Positions 34,207 to 46,662 are shown, counted from the stretch's first letter. The stretch is DNA of 64,000 bases from Euryodendron excelsum (GCA_033060915.1 CM065377.1:56878683-56942682); one strand, 5' to 3'. The notes: generated from the letters alone by a model not told the origin. Translations and numbers: made by a program.

Positions 34207-35089
34207 GTGAGTTTTCAAATTTTGTTGATTTTCATGTGTAGAACCTCGTTTGAATCATGTGAATAGTGGAAATTGATGTTTTGATATGCTTTGAACACTT
34301 TGGTGATGTTGTTTTTGCATTTTGATGGTTGTTTGATTGAATTTGAATGATTTTTCATGATTCTGCGAAGAGGGTTTTCTGCAGGAATAGGGGATTTGTT
34401 TCTACAGACCTGGGCATTGGGTTTTCTGGCTATATTTTTGTGCAATGTGCCTTAGAAAAATGTATTTAACAACTGTATGAAGTTTCGTGATTTTTTGAAA
34501 ACTCGATGAATTTTTGATTTTTTGAAAAATAGAAAAATATTTAGAAAATTAGAAAAAATTTAGAAAATTCAAGAAATTGATGAAATTTTTAAAGCTTGAA
34601 ATTTGGAAAAAGATTGGAATATTTTTGAAAACATTTGAGGTGATTTTGAAAAATTTTGGGAGCCCTTTGAAAACCATTGATTTATTTGAAAAATGAAACA
34701 TATGTTTTGAAAATTTTGAAAAATTGAAAAGTGTGCACGGGTGCTGATGTTATGTGATTATAACAATATGAAGTGCTCGTTTTGTGTTTTGTGTCGATGT
34801 CATGAGTGTTATAGGGGCCATTTTTAAACGGAATTCTGCCGGAATTTTTAGAAATTAGGGGAAGAGTTAGAAAAAGTTTTTAGAAGTAAAATCTTTTTGA
34901 AGGAAAAAGACAGAAAACCCCTGAGATTTGGCTTGAAAGGAAGAAAATCGAATGTGTATGTAGGAATTTTGTTTTATCATTTGAAATCTTTTATTTGTTT
35001 TGTTTGTGTTGGTTGTTTATTTTGTTTTATTATTATTTGAACTGCATGTATGGTATGTTAACGTCTCTTACCTTGGCTTACCTTTTCAG
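34207..35089 (+). other. intron 1 of antisense gene (G), 883 bp
   Basis: The donor is GTGAGT at 34207 and the acceptor is ACCTTTTCAG ending at 35089, one base before ATG at 35091. The length is identical to the F copy. Confidence 0.75.
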
Positions 35090-35090
35090 G

Positions 35091-35930
35091 ATGACAGACG
35101 CGGGTGATGACGGTTCTGAGAGGAGACACCGCTTCGGGAAGATGGCCCAAATAGATTCTTGTTGGCAGCTCCAGTCACTCCAGAGGTAGTCGCAAATCAA
35201 CTAGCAGGGTATCCTCCAGCCGGAATGGAAAGGGGGGAGTAAGCCTCCAGTCGACTCCTTCCTCCAGTCGACTCCTTCCCTTCAGTCAAGCAAACATTTG
35301 AAGAGGAAGTGGATGCTGAGGTTTTCCACTTTTGTCCTTTAGGATGGCCGACAGTATATTGAGTCGACTGCGAATTTTGGATGATAGGTATCCTCCACTT
35401 GGGCGAGACATTTTTCTGCAGGTTGTTCGGTTGTATAGTTTCTCTCCTATTGGTGCAGCTTATTTTTGGCAGTGGTTCCCTTCTGGCAGCCTGACTTGTC
35501 TTTCTTCCATGAGCTCGCTCCCTTTGTTCACGAGTATGGTTTCCTCCTAGGTCTTCAAGAAGATTTGGCATTATGGGACCCATTTTTCCTTGTAGTCGCA
35601 TCATAATTGTCTCTTTTTAGCTTGGGCTCCATTGTGCGGCCTTTTCTTCTGACCTCCTACCCCTAGTTTTCTTACGTCTCGATGAAGCTCTTGTTCTCAC
35701 ATTCTGAGTTTGAGACACAAAGGAGAGCTCATTCAGGGGATTGACGTACTTCTCAAAATTGGTCCATTCCTCCATGATAGCCCTAGCTCTGTTTCTCTTG
35801 AACTTGTTGATGTCTCCACGAGGGGGTCAGCCGTTGATTGCGTGCGTTGCTTGCCAGGATTCAGGAAGGACACTCCTATGCTCTTATGGTTGTGGGACAG
35901 ACCTTCGTGAGCCTTACTAGACTTTGGCAG
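35091..35930 (+). pseudogene. antisense gene of G: PMD-gene N-terminus joined to a different segment
   Basis: The start MTDAGDDGSERRH matches the A and F genes. Similarity continues, through a TAG at 35187 and small frameshifts, to about 35335 (the EEEVDAE motif). From there it differs. A second ATG at 35343, preceded by an acceptor-like CCTTTAGG, opens 69 codons (MADSILSRLRILDDRYPP); with a shift of frame near 35492, coding-like text continues (SFFHELAPFVHEYGFLLGL, DLALWDPFFLVVAS) to a TAA near 35607. A further open stretch is at 35710-35910. I do not recognise this second segment, and no PMD core motifs are visible. A 17-bp tandem duplication (AGTCGACTCCTTCC repeated) is at about 35250-35280. 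Not functional as read. Confidence 0.55.
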
Positions 35931-36284
35931 GGGGGCTGATGCTCATTGTTACGGATGTGCTTCATTATTTTAGCTTTGGGTGATCGGACACTTATTCACT
36001 ACCCCTCTTTCAAAGTCGTTTGATTGGGGAGGTCGAGGGTGGGCCATTGCCCCATTCTCTGTTTCTTGTTGGTCATGGAAATTTGAGCTTTTTGAGGTGT
36101 GAGCCGGTACTGGAGATATCTGAGGGGTGGCTTTAGCTCCTTTTTATGTTTTGCCTTGTTCATTGTTTCCTATTTGAGAGAGATAGAAAGACAAAGAGTG
36201 AGTTTTTGTGCAAAAACAGTTTAAAAATGCCCCGGTGAGGGGTATCATCATTTTTTAGGATGATTGCCCATGGGATTAAAGGCA

Positions 36285-36575
36285 TGATCTATTTTTTATG
36301 AATGCACATGTTTATATAGGAATTGAATCAAATGCATATCCTACTTTTTTATGAATGCACAGGTTCACACAGAAGTGAAAATGAATGCATGTTATACTTT
36401 TGGATAATGCACATACAGGAATAGAATTAAATGCAATGTCCCCCATTTTTGTGATGACTGCACAGATTTATGTAAGAATTGAATTAAATACGTGACCTAC
36501 TTCCTTACAAATGAACAGGTTCATACAGGAATGCAGTTAAATGCATGAATAGATACAAACTTCGTAGGAGTCTAA
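36285..36575 (-). repeat. about 63-bp degenerate tandem repeat in G
   Basis: About five units share ATGAATGCACAGGTT, AGGAATTGAATTAAATGCAT and a CCTACTTTTT-like block. They are not seen at the matching place in A or F. Confidence 0.7.
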
Positions 36576-36739
36576 ATGGATCTACAGGTTATACATGTCA
36601 TGGATGCATTAGTATTATATGTATATAAACTATTTACAAAGTAAACCTCAGGATTGCCCCTTGGGCCCATACTCCCAGGATTCTGTTCCTTTCCAGGATT
36701 CTACCCCATTTAGTTTTGCCCCATTCTCATCGGGGTGTA

Positions 36740-37440
36740 ATAGCATTTGCTCTATTCGCCAGGGATCTTGACCTTTTGGTTTGCTATCCTATCCCTACTT
36801 TCTACAGGGTTACTGTTTGGGGTTTTTATGATCTCACTTGATTTTCTCTCTCAGATCTCCAAAATGCCACCATGGCTCAAGCGACAACTCGCATGCCCTT
36901 TGCAGAGCAATAAACAGCTAATCCCTCAATCTGAGAAGACTTCTTTTAGGACCGTAATGTAGGTTGGGTTTAGGGGTTGTAAGAAATAAAGGGATATTTA
37001 GGCTCAAAGATTTTCTTTTAGTGGGTTGTTAAAACCAAAACCATATGAGCACATCTTGGAGCATGAGATTGCCCCTTGCATTCCCTTCCGATTCTCCTTT
37101 CTCACCCTACTTGTCTTGGTATTGTTTAGGCTTATTTGGACTAAGCAATTTTCTTTGATCAAAGAGGATTTTAATTTGGACCGTAACGTAGGCTACGTTA
37201 AGGGGTTTATGAATGAAAAGGATGCACAGGCCCAAATTGGATGTTGTTTATAATAGGGTTTAGATCCACACCATCCTTAGTCGGTCTTCCAGTGGAGTTT
37301 CGTCCCCTAATATCCTCCTCTAGTTTCAGCAACACGTCTAGCTCATTTAGATCAAGCAATCCTTTTCAATCAGAGAGGACTTTAATAGGGTTGTAATGTG
37401 GGCCACAGCTTCGGGCTTTTTACAAGAAAGGGTGAAGGCT
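36740..37440 (-). repeat. about 215-220-bp degenerate tandem repeat in G
   Basis: CCGTAATGTAGG-like blocks recur at about 36950, 37180 and 37393, each followed by AGGGGTTTTTAYAAGAAA-like and AGGCTCAAA-like text. F has two diverged units of the same repeat at 55800-56040. Confidence 0.65.
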
Positions 37441-38444
37441 CAAACCTATTACTTCTGCTTGGTGGCTTTGTTACCTAGGATCACATTTGAATTTTCTCTT
37501 TTACAAGAGGAGTTGACCTTTCTTGTAACTTTTGATCTTCTTAGTCTGACATTTGCCCCTTTTCTTTTCTTCTTTTTTTTTTCTTTTCTCTTGACTTCCA
37601 GCTTTATAGCACAACATGATTCTTTTTCAGTCTTTCCTCTGATATGTTTCTTTTTTCTTTCTCTTCCTTTCTTATTCCTTTTGATGAGACAAACATTTCT
37701 ACAACTTCTTTCTCTCAGATCCTTTTCTTAGCATTTCGATTTAACCCATTGTGGTCGGTGATCCCTAGGTTGGGGTGTTTCTTGAAAAGGAAAGGTAACC
37801 GGCTCAATAGGTTTGACAAGGGTTGCTTTTAACTGTATGGAAAATGAAATGAGGGCCTTTCTTCATTTTGAACAAGATTGCTTGATCCATAGAGCCTTCA
37901 CGTTACTTCAGCTTGATGGTTGATGACGTTCTCTGCCAGATCTTCTACTTCCTGACTGCCCCAATGTGGGGGGATGGTTTCGGATCGGGGTTGACAAAAA
38001 GAAAACTTTCGCTTCCTGCGAGGCACTAGTGGGTTAAGCAAAGGGAATATTTTTGTGTATAGTAATAGAATTGAGGGCCTCTAATCATTTCAAATTGAAT
38101 TCATTAGTCCATAAAGCCTTTGTAGAAAATTTAGACAATATTTCTAGGGATGATGTGTTTCGGTGAGTGAATCCCTACATATTCTATCGAATCAACTATT
38201 CTGTGCTTACCCCGATATGGGGGATGGTTATTGGTTTGGGGACATCTGAATAAAAATCAGTTACGGCTCTAGTAGGCTGAACAAGGGGTAGTGTTTATTT
38301 AAGATAAATAGAACAATAGCTTCTCATCATTTTGGGGACTCGGCCACCCATCGCCTAGCCAGGATATCATGCAAGTGTCGCCTTTTCAATAGAATTCGCA
38401 CTTCTTTGCTGAGATTGCCTTCCACCTATCTCTCACTCTCTCTC

Positions 38445-38449
38445 TCAGT
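38445..38449. repeat. target-site duplication of H, left
   Basis: TCAGT, repeated at 44039-44043. Confidence 0.95.
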
Positions 38450-38639
38450 TGTGAGCACCCCATTTTTGACCGCTCAGCAGTCTACACTCTGTCCAGACTT
38501 GTTTTCAAGTCATTTTGGGCATATTCTTATCGAATCCAACCCTCTAAGTCCAAATTCTGTCTTTCCATCGCTTCGCGGGCCTGTCAGGCCCAAATAGAGG
38601 CAAAATGACCAAAATGCCATTAGGGGCATTGTCCTTTCT

Positions 38640-39190
38640 TATTCCAATTCCAATCCCTCTCTCGAGACAGTTTATTCCTCGAGATGATCCGAGTAGCAAA
38701 ACTACTCATAGAACCGTTAGAGTGGCGCAAACACTCACAAAACCGTTAGAGTAGCGGAAATACTCACAAAACCGTTAGAGTGGCGGAAACACTCAAAACC
38801 CAGGCACGTCTCTTCAGAGACGGTAAGACCCCTTTCCAATCCCACTCTCAAGACAGTTTATTCCTCGAGACGGCTCCAATCCAGGCACGTCTCTTCGGAG
38901 ACGGTAAGACCCCTTCCAGTCCCACTCTCGAGACAGTTTATTCCTCGAGATGGTCCGAGTAGCAAAACTACTCACAAAACCGTTAAAGTGGCGGAAACAC
39001 TCACAAAACCGTTAGAGTGGCGGAAACACTCAAAACCCAGGCACGTCTCTTCGGAGACGGTAAGACCCCTTTTCAATCCAACTCTCGAGACAATTTATTC
39101 CTCGAGACAGCTCCAATCCAGGCACGTCTCTTCGGAGACGGTAAGACCCCTTCCAGTCGCACTCTCGAGACAGTTTATTCCTCGAGACCG
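38640..39190 (+). repeat. mixed 81-bp and 29-bp hairpin units (H)
   Basis: 81-bp units (TTTATTCC at about 38665, 38860, 38938, 39086 and 39176) alternate with blocks of two to four 29-bp units. The combined block recurs at about 240-270 bp, a higher-order repeat. Confidence 0.8.
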
Positions 39191-39955
39191 TTAGAGTAAC
39201 AAAACTACTCACAAAACCGTTAGAGTGGCAGAAACACTCACAAAACCGTTAGAGTAGCGGAAATACTCACAGAACGGTCCAAGTAGCAAAACTACTCACA
39301 AAACCGTTAGAGTGGCGAAAACACTCACAAAACCGTTAGAGTAGCGGAAATACTCATAGAACCGTTAGAGTAGCAAAACTACTCACAAAACCGTTAGACT
39401 AGCGGAAACACTCACAAAACCGTTAGAGTAGCGGAAATACTCACAGAACGGTCCAAGTATCAAAACTACTCACAAAACCGTTAGAGTGGCAAAAACACTC
39501 ACAAAATCGTTAGAGTAGCGGAAATACTCACAGAACCGTTAGAGTAGCAAAACTACTCACAAAACCGTTAGAGTGGCAGAAACACTCACAAAACTGTTAG
39601 AGTAGTGGAAATACTCACAGAACGGTCCGAGTAGCAAAACTACTCACAAAACCGTTAGAGTGGCGGAAACACTCACAAAACCGTTAGAGTAGCAGAAATA
39701 CTCACAGAACCGTTAGAGTAGCGGAAATACTCACAGAACCGTTCGAGTAGCGGAAATACTCACAAACCCTTTAGAGTAGCGGAAATACTCAACCCCGTCC
39801 GAGTAGCGGAAATACTCCCAAATTATCAACCCCGTCCGAGTAGGGAAAATACTCACAAATCATCAACCCCGTCCGAGTAGCGGAAATACTCACAAATCAT
39901 CAAACCCCATCCGAGTAGCGGAAATACTCACACCGTGAGAGTGGCGGAAACACTC
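39183..39955 (+). repeat. 29-bp hairpin minisatellite, about 26 units (H)
   Basis: The unit is AAAACCGTTAGAGTAGCGG plus AAATACTCAC. Each unit has a short inverted repeat in one of three versions, GAGTA/TACTC, GAGTG/CACTC and GAGTAG/CTACTC, often cycling in that order to give a higher-order period of about 87 bp. The other LTRs keep only two or three units here. Confidence 0.93.
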
Positions 39956-40009
39956 AAAACCTAGGTCAACACCAGTGGCTGTTAGCCCACTTCGGTGAAA
40001 AATGACCAA

Positions 40010-40410
40010 ACTACCCTTAGGACCTTTTCCGAGATTTTCCGGTCAAGATGACCATTTTGCCCCTAAGCATCCGAACGCCCCGGGAACCACACCGGCTCTG
40101 GGTATCAAACCGGTAATGTCCCGAGAATACTTTTTAGAGTATTCTCAACCTTCCTTTACCTTTCTGGACCATTCCGAGTCAGTTCCGGCAAACCCGGCAC
40201 AAAATGACCGTTTTGCCCCTAGTGGGCTGGTCTCCTTTTCTGACCACGCCGGCTCTGGGAGTCAAACCGGAAACTTCTGGGAACATTCTAAATAATGTTT
40301 CCAGATCCCAAGTCTTTTTCCGGGACAATCTGAGTTCGCCCCGACAGCTTTCCAGTCTGATTGACCGTTTTGCCCTTAAAGGCCTGGTCAACCTTTCCGA
40401 CCCACCTTAT
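40010..40410 (+). repeat. 158-bp tandem repeat (H)
   Basis: ATGACCATTTTGCCCC-type boxes lie at about 40048, 40205 and 40362. Confidence 0.8.
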
Positions 40411-40626
40411 CTTCATTTTTCAAGTCAAATACCTTTAGGACACTATTTTAAGTGTTCCTGCTTCTTTCTGGCCTTCCGGGTCACTCCCGGCTCCTTCAAA
40501 TCATTCCCGGACTTTCCGGAGTCACTCTTAGTGAAGCCAGGCTAAAGATTGCATGGTAGTCACTAGTACAGGCGCCCAAATCTAGTCAAAGATACGTTGG
40601 TTGCCAACCTTAATTATTTCCTAAAT

Positions 40627-40860
40627 GGCTGGCGCCACTAGTAGTGGCGCCAAGCCAAAAAATGGCCTGGCGCCACTGCAACAGGCCCCAGGTTTGTCTT
40701 TCCTCTATAAATACAGAGCCTTGTTCAACGTGAAAAGGGTCTGCAAACTTAACCTAGAAATCACACAATTCGATATACAGAGCTCGAGCACTCCCTAAAC
40801 CCTAGCCTCCCTAGGTTTTCCCAAACCCTAGCCACCCTACACTAAACCCTAGCCTCCTAT
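40627..40860 (+). promoter_or_regulatory. LTR core promoter of H
   Basis: The dyad GGCGCCACTAGTAGTGGCGC (about 40631-40650) and a half-dyad precede TATAAATA (40706-40713). Teloboxes are at about 40796, 40823 and 40844. Confidence 0.7.
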
Positions 40861-43800
40861 ACATCCCTATACACCTCTATACACTCATACACTAGCCTTC
40901 AACCCACCTTCAAAGACTTGAAGAGCTGCCATCTAAAGCTTGAAGACAACTCTTGAAGACTGAAGGTGAAGATCAAGACAAAGACTGAAGACCGAAGACA
41001 GCATGGCGCGCAAAATAAACAAGACATACGGTAGGCTCCCTATTTAAATTTTCGCACTTTCCCCCTCTCTCCTCTCTCTCCAACCCACTTGGGTTTTCTC
41101 TATTTTAATCCCCCATCTCTTTCCTGCCCTTTCTTTGCATGCTTGAAACAAGGGGATTCCCGGTCCATGTGTAGTATGTGACTATTGGAGAGTCACTGTG
41201 TCGGGGGCTTTCTTCTAGTCTAACCAAAGACCACGTGGGTCCGGCCCCCTTGATTATGTGGTGAAGCCTTAACCTTGTATGTTCACGACCCCAAATTGCA
41301 TTGTGCATATCATAATCTTGCATCTTCCAAAATTCGTTTTCAAAGTTGTTTTCAAAACTGTTTTCAAACTTGTTTTTCAAAATTGCATCAAAATCTCTTT
41401 TTCAAAAACTTGTTTTCAAAACCACAATTTTAGGGTGATTCTAGCCTTTCCATGGCTAGGGTTGTTTTAGGAAAGTGTCATATTAAAAGTGACCTTTTGG
41501 TCTATATTTTCAAACCTTATTTTCAAAACCGCTTTCTTAAAGTGGTTCTAGCCCTCTTATGGTTAGAATCGCTTTAGGAAAATGAGACGTTTTTATACTT
41601 TCCAAAAAACTCTCTCTTCAAAAATCTCTTTCTAAAAATCTCTTTTTTTCAACATACTTTCCTAAAACTCTCCTCTCCAAAATTGTTTTAAAAAACTCCC
41701 TTCCAAAATCTATTTTTCAAAATTCCCTTTTTCAACTCCTTTCCAAAACTCTTTCTCTTTAAAATCCCTTCCTAAAAACTCTCTTCAAAAACCTTTCTAA
41801 AAATTCCCTTTCCAAAATCTTCCTTCTAGAAATTCCCCTCTAGGATTTTCCTTCTAAAATCTACATTTCTAAAAACAAATTTTCCAAAACTCGTTCTCTT
41901 TAAAATCTTTTTCCAAAAACTACCTCTTCAAATTCACTTTCCAAAAACTCCTCCCTAGGATTCCCTTCTAGAAAACCTTCGTTTCCAAAAACGCACTTTC
42001 CAAAAACTCTTTTCTTAGAGCCCAAGTCATGCCCTAGAACCCACAATTAGGAAACCCTAAATTTTCTTCCCAAAAACATGGTTTTCAAACTTTGCCCCAA
42101 ACCTAGGTTTTCAAAATCTTTTGTTTTCTACATCAAAACTATACATGTTTCCAAAACCTATTTTCTATGTCAAAACTATAATTTTCCAAATCTAGGGTGT
42201 CTAGAATCTCCTTTTCCAAATCCTTCCCAAATCCTGTCTCCCCTTTAGAAAACCAAATCCAATCTCCCCATTTAGGAAACTAGATCTCGTCCTCCGTTTT
42301 TGGAAACAAAATCCAACCTTTCTCTTTTAGAAACCAAATCCAATCCCTTCCTAATCCAAACCTTTCCTAATTCAATTTCTTCCTAAACCATAAGTTTCCT
42401 AAACCTAAATTTTAAATCTTTTCTTAAATTTCAAAATCCAACTCTTTCTTAATTCAATTCCTTCCTAAACTTCCGTTTTCCTAAATTTTAAGTTTCCAAA
42501 AACTTGAACATAAAAATCTTTACTAAGCTTTAAAACTCAACTTTCAAATCTTCCTAATTCAACCCTTTCCTAATTCTACCCCTTTTCAAAATCTTTTTCA
42601 AATCCAAGCTTTCAAATCTTTCTTAAACTCAAACCTTTCCTAATCTCAAGATTTTCTAAAACTCTAAAACTTTCTAAATCTTAAATTTTCTAAATTTCAA
42701 ATCTTTCTAAAATTCTAAGCTCCCTAAATTCAAAACTTTCTTAAGTTAAATCTTTCTAAACCCAAATCTTTCTAAACTCTAAACTTTCTTAAATTCAAAA
42801 CTTTCCTAAACCTAAAACTTTCCTAAATTCAAAACTTTCCTAATTTCAAACTTTCCTAAAACAACACTTTCCTAAGTTGAAACTTTCTTAAACCTAAACT
42901 TTTCCTAATTCAAAACTTTCCAAAAGTGAAACTTTCCTAATCCAAATCTTTCCTAAATTCCAAGTTTCCAAATCTTTCCAAATCTTCCAAATCCAACATT
43001 CCAATCTAATCTTTCTTAATCTCAAGTCTAGGTTTCCTAAACCTCCTTCTTCCCAAAACCAAGTCTTTCCAAAATCAATCTTTCCAAAGCAAGTCCAATC
43101 CTCTCCATTCCAATTTCAAATCTCCTTTTCTAATTTCAAATCAAATTCAATGTCCAATTCAATTTCTTTCTTCAATCCAACCTTCTATTTTCAATCGGAT
43201 TCCGGTCCGAACTACGACTGACTTGATTCCCTCAAAGGGATACGTAGGCAACCTTCATAGGTGCGGTCACAATACTTTTCAAACTTTTAATTCCACCCTC
43301 ATGGGTGCGGTCTTCAAAATCTTTCCAAATCTCAAATTCCAATCTATTTTCAAAATTCCAATTTCAAAATTTCTATTTTCAATTTTCAAGCTTTCCAATT
43401 TCAATTCTATCTCTTCAAATTTATTTTCAAATCAAATCAATTTCAAATCAATCTCTTTTCAAATCTATTTTTCAATTCTTTTCCATTGCACTTGCACATC
43501 ATGCATCATCTTAGTTTCTATTCAAACATTGTTTTTCAAAGTGGATAGGATTGACCATTAGCTAATTGGAGACTCCCGTAGGTAAATCTAGGGTAGATTG
43601 ACATGTAGGTACCGAAAGGGCGAGGTAGGGCGATAGCTTAGTGCGTCTTCCCTACACGTAACCAACCTCCGAACGTAGATCACTGTTTTCAAAGACTAAA
43701 AAGGAGTTATTTTTCAAAAAAGGGCTAAATATTTTCCAAAAGGTTGCCAAACAACTTGTTTTTTTAAAAACCCTCTCTCGAGGAGATATTTTCAAATCAT

Positions 43801-44038
43801 TTTTTCAAAAACCCTAAGTGTAGTTTTCGGACAATGCTTAGTTTTTAGGTGACCTAACTCACCTTAATCAAGTTAGGTGGCGACTCCGAATCTTTTTCAA
43901 AAGCCCTTTATTCAAATCAATTTTCAATTCAAACCTAGTCGCACTCATTCTTTTAGGAGGGTGAGTTCTAACGAGAGAGTACAGCATTTTTCCTGCTTGG
44001 GTGAGTATTCCTCGAGTGAGAAAAATCTGGGCGCGACA

Positions 44039-44043
44039 TCAGT
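44039..44043. repeat. target-site duplication of H, right
   Basis: TCAGT, matching 38445-38449. Confidence 0.95.
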
Positions 44044-46643
44044 CTCTCAAAGGTTTTAACCCCTTTTAAATGGGTTGCCCATGCTATCCCATCCTTTAAA
44101 TCGAGTCATTTACCAAATGGAGAAGAATCCCTAAAAGTAATAATCGTCCATAAGAGTATGAGACAAAGGGGATAAACTTCCTATTTTCATTTAAAGACAT
44201 GATTACATGGCATGCAGTGTTCATTTAAATAAGATATGCAAGAAATAGAAAGATACAAAGGAAACATATGAATTTTATGAAAACCTCCCTTTTCTTGTGG
44301 GCCTTTTGGTGAGAACCCTTAACCTTTAATAAGGTTTTGGGACTATGCCAACCTCCTTGTTGCTTGATTCACCGGGTGGATGGCGAGTTCTGGACATTTG
44401 GCATGCATTTAGAAGTTAGAAGATTATGTTGTTGCAATGCACGAGTCTGACAAGACTTCGCATCTAGTGAAGTCCTCTTCTGCTTGAAGTCCTCCTCTGC
44501 TTGGATGGTGATTGTTGCGACATGTCATGGAGGTAATGTCTTGTAGGTGGACGGTCAGTTTTTCTTGCTCTTTGATGTAGGTTTGGCCTTTTCTAACAAC
44601 TAGGTTTATCCTTCCATGAGTTTGAATTTGGTGAGGTGCTAGAGGGATTCCATGAATTCAATCATGCTCTCTGACCTACAAAAAGAAAAAGAAAAACAGA
44701 ATGCAGTCAGTATGTGAAGTTGGAGGTTCTATGCGATGCATGTCCTATGAAGGTCTCCTCTTTGAGGGAGTCAGGCATGATGACAAGTCCATTTTGAAGG
44801 TGGGGTTTTGCCCCTATTATGCAATACAACACCTCTTCGACGTGGGCCGGTTGATGTTTCCTTATGTGGGCAATCTCACCTCCATGGACTGAGAGAGATT
44901 TGGGCCTCTCTCGAGATATGGTTCTATGCATGCCATGAATATTTAGGGTTTAAAAACCTTTAGGAGTTTTGGTAGGTTCAATTAACATGAGATTGGATTG
45001 CTCCTTTCTCTCTACGGTTGATTAGATGCATGAGAATGAAAATGACTTGAGTTTCTTGGAACTCTTGTCTTAGAATAGATATGGATGCATGAGCATAATA
45101 GAAGTGAATGTGTGAGCAGTATGATAATAATAAATAAATGGTTTAGAAAAACCCCCTTCTTGTCTTGCTTCTGCCTTCGGTTCTCTTGGTATTTGGAGAT
45201 GAGGAGAAGGAGGACAGAAGACAAAAAACAAAAGAAAAGGAAAAAGAAAGAAGTTAGTGCCTTGATTTAATCATTTTTATGCAATGCATGTCCTAGGGGT
45301 GCCCCTGCTTGAGAGGGAGACTAAACATGATGTATTGGCTCACTTTTAGAGATAGGGGATTTGCCCCTGTATGCGGATACCTTATTGTCAGGTAGGAACC
45401 TTCAGTCATCCATGCATTCATTCATAAAAGTAAAGAAGTACATTAAATTTTGTGTTTAAGATACAAAAGAATTGAAATACATTTTAATAGGGGGAGGGGG
45501 AACATTTTCCTTTGGACTTCCACCTATCTACTTTTACAAAGGGAAACCCTAAACTACTCTTGAGTCTTCGGATTGGCCTTCCTTGGATTTGATGTCGAGG
45601 AGGTCGCTGAGAGACCTTGTTGATTGATTACCCCGTGTCTTCTTGGCAACCCTATCTCCGTGAGCATAGAGGGATTGGGGCCCCTTTTATGAAATGGATT
45701 GGTGTGCCATGAGTCCTTAGGGTTATGCGGGAACCCTTAGGGTTTGGGTAGGTTTAATGCAAGGGAAAGTAACCTTGGTGTCACTCTCAGTGGGTTGATC
45801 ATATGCATGAGAATATAGTGACTTGAGTTACTTGGAACTCTTGTCTTGACATGGAATATTGAATGCATGAATACGGGTATGCAAAGAGTATTAGGATAGA
45901 GAATGCAATAGCAAAATAAATGTACATGCATGAGCAGTTAGATAGGCATTATAACAGTATAAATACAAGCATTATAACAGCAGGTATAAATGAAAGTAAG
46001 GGCAGTCGCCCTTTCCTCCGTGATTTTGAAAACAGTGCTCGTGTTTTAAATCCGACAAAGGTTCGGCTATGCATGGTGTTTATATGAGTATGAAGTTGAG
46101 GGTTGACTAATGCGTCCTAAAAAGGCTCAGTCCCCGGATCTTCAAACCTAGGCCCACTCTCCGAGGTGGTGCCATGATCGGTTGGTGATCCGAGTGGGGG
46201 AACCATCAAGAGGCCGTAGGCGAAGAAATTGACACAGCATCTTGCCCACAACCAATATACCTTTCCCCCTTTCTAACTAAAAAGGACATATCAGGGTATG
46301 CAAGTATGCAGAATGCAAGTGCACATGTAGTGTGTGTGTGATTTTTAAAAGTGGAGGAAAAGGCCCAACAACTCCCATTCATCCTGTACATCACATTCAT
46401 GCAAAGCAGTTAATAAAACTTAAGCAAAAAGCGCACCTACAAAACAAAGATGCAAGTGTTAGTATGTGGATGACAAACAAAATACAAGATAATATGAATG
46501 AATGCATTTTTTTTTTTTTTTTGAAAACAATTTTGAAAATTTAGTTTTGAAAATTTAAAGTGAATAGGATTGAACCAAGTTAATTGAAGACTCTACATGG
46601 GTGAAGGGTAAAGAGACACGACTAACGACCTAACCCTCTAAGT
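44044..46643 (-). other. leader and gag-slot region of G
   Basis: On the minus strand, the first part after the primer site aligns with the leader of F. A leader block (GAGTTCCAAG, AACTCAAGTCA, CATGGCATGCA) occurs twice, at about 45700-45930 and 44930-45090, so the leader is partly duplicated. A polypyrimidine run ending TTTTTGTAG at 44676 sits where F has its acceptor before gag. Beyond it, no gag is found: the DNA down to 44044 is unrelated non-coding sequence. Confidence 0.7.
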
Positions 46644-46662
46644 GTCCCCAGCGGAGTCGCCA
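46644..46662 (-). promoter_or_regulatory. primer binding site of G (Arg-tRNA type)
   Basis: The minus strand reads TGGCGACTCCGCTGGGGAC, two bases after the LTR end. This form is used by Tat/Ogre-lineage elements. Confidence 0.9.

Larger units (their letters stand above)
35931..38444 (-). other. non-coding internal region of G
   Basis: It partly aligns with the reverse complement of F 54660-56600, for example the TCCCCACATTGGGGCAG block and the GGATCTAAAC block. It includes two repeat zones listed separately. The 111-codon open frame at 37396 is T-rich and not conserved; I do not call it a gene. Confidence 0.6.
38450..44038 (+). repeat. Element H: solo giant LTR (5589 bp)
   Basis: It has complete ends, TGTGAGCACC and GGGCGCGACA, and is flanked on both sides by TCAGT with no internal region, so it is the product of recombination between two LTRs of one element. 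It inserted in the internal region of G. U3 is enlarged by a 29-bp hairpin array. TATAAATA is at 40706. U5 has the usual G-poor stretch and conserved islands (about 43190-43270 and 43600-43650). Confidence 0.96.

Noticed and set aside
37396..37731. 111-codon open frame rich in Phe and Leu
   Set aside because: It lies in T-rich DNA of the G internal region, has no counterpart in F or A, and no motif.
39183..39955. CRISPR-like array of 29-bp repeats
   Set aside because: The repeats are contiguous with no unique spacers, there are no cas genes, and the context is a plant LTR.
46644..46662. tRNA-Arg gene
   Set aside because: Only the 19 bases complementary to a tRNA 3' end are present, next to an LTR end; this is a primer binding site.
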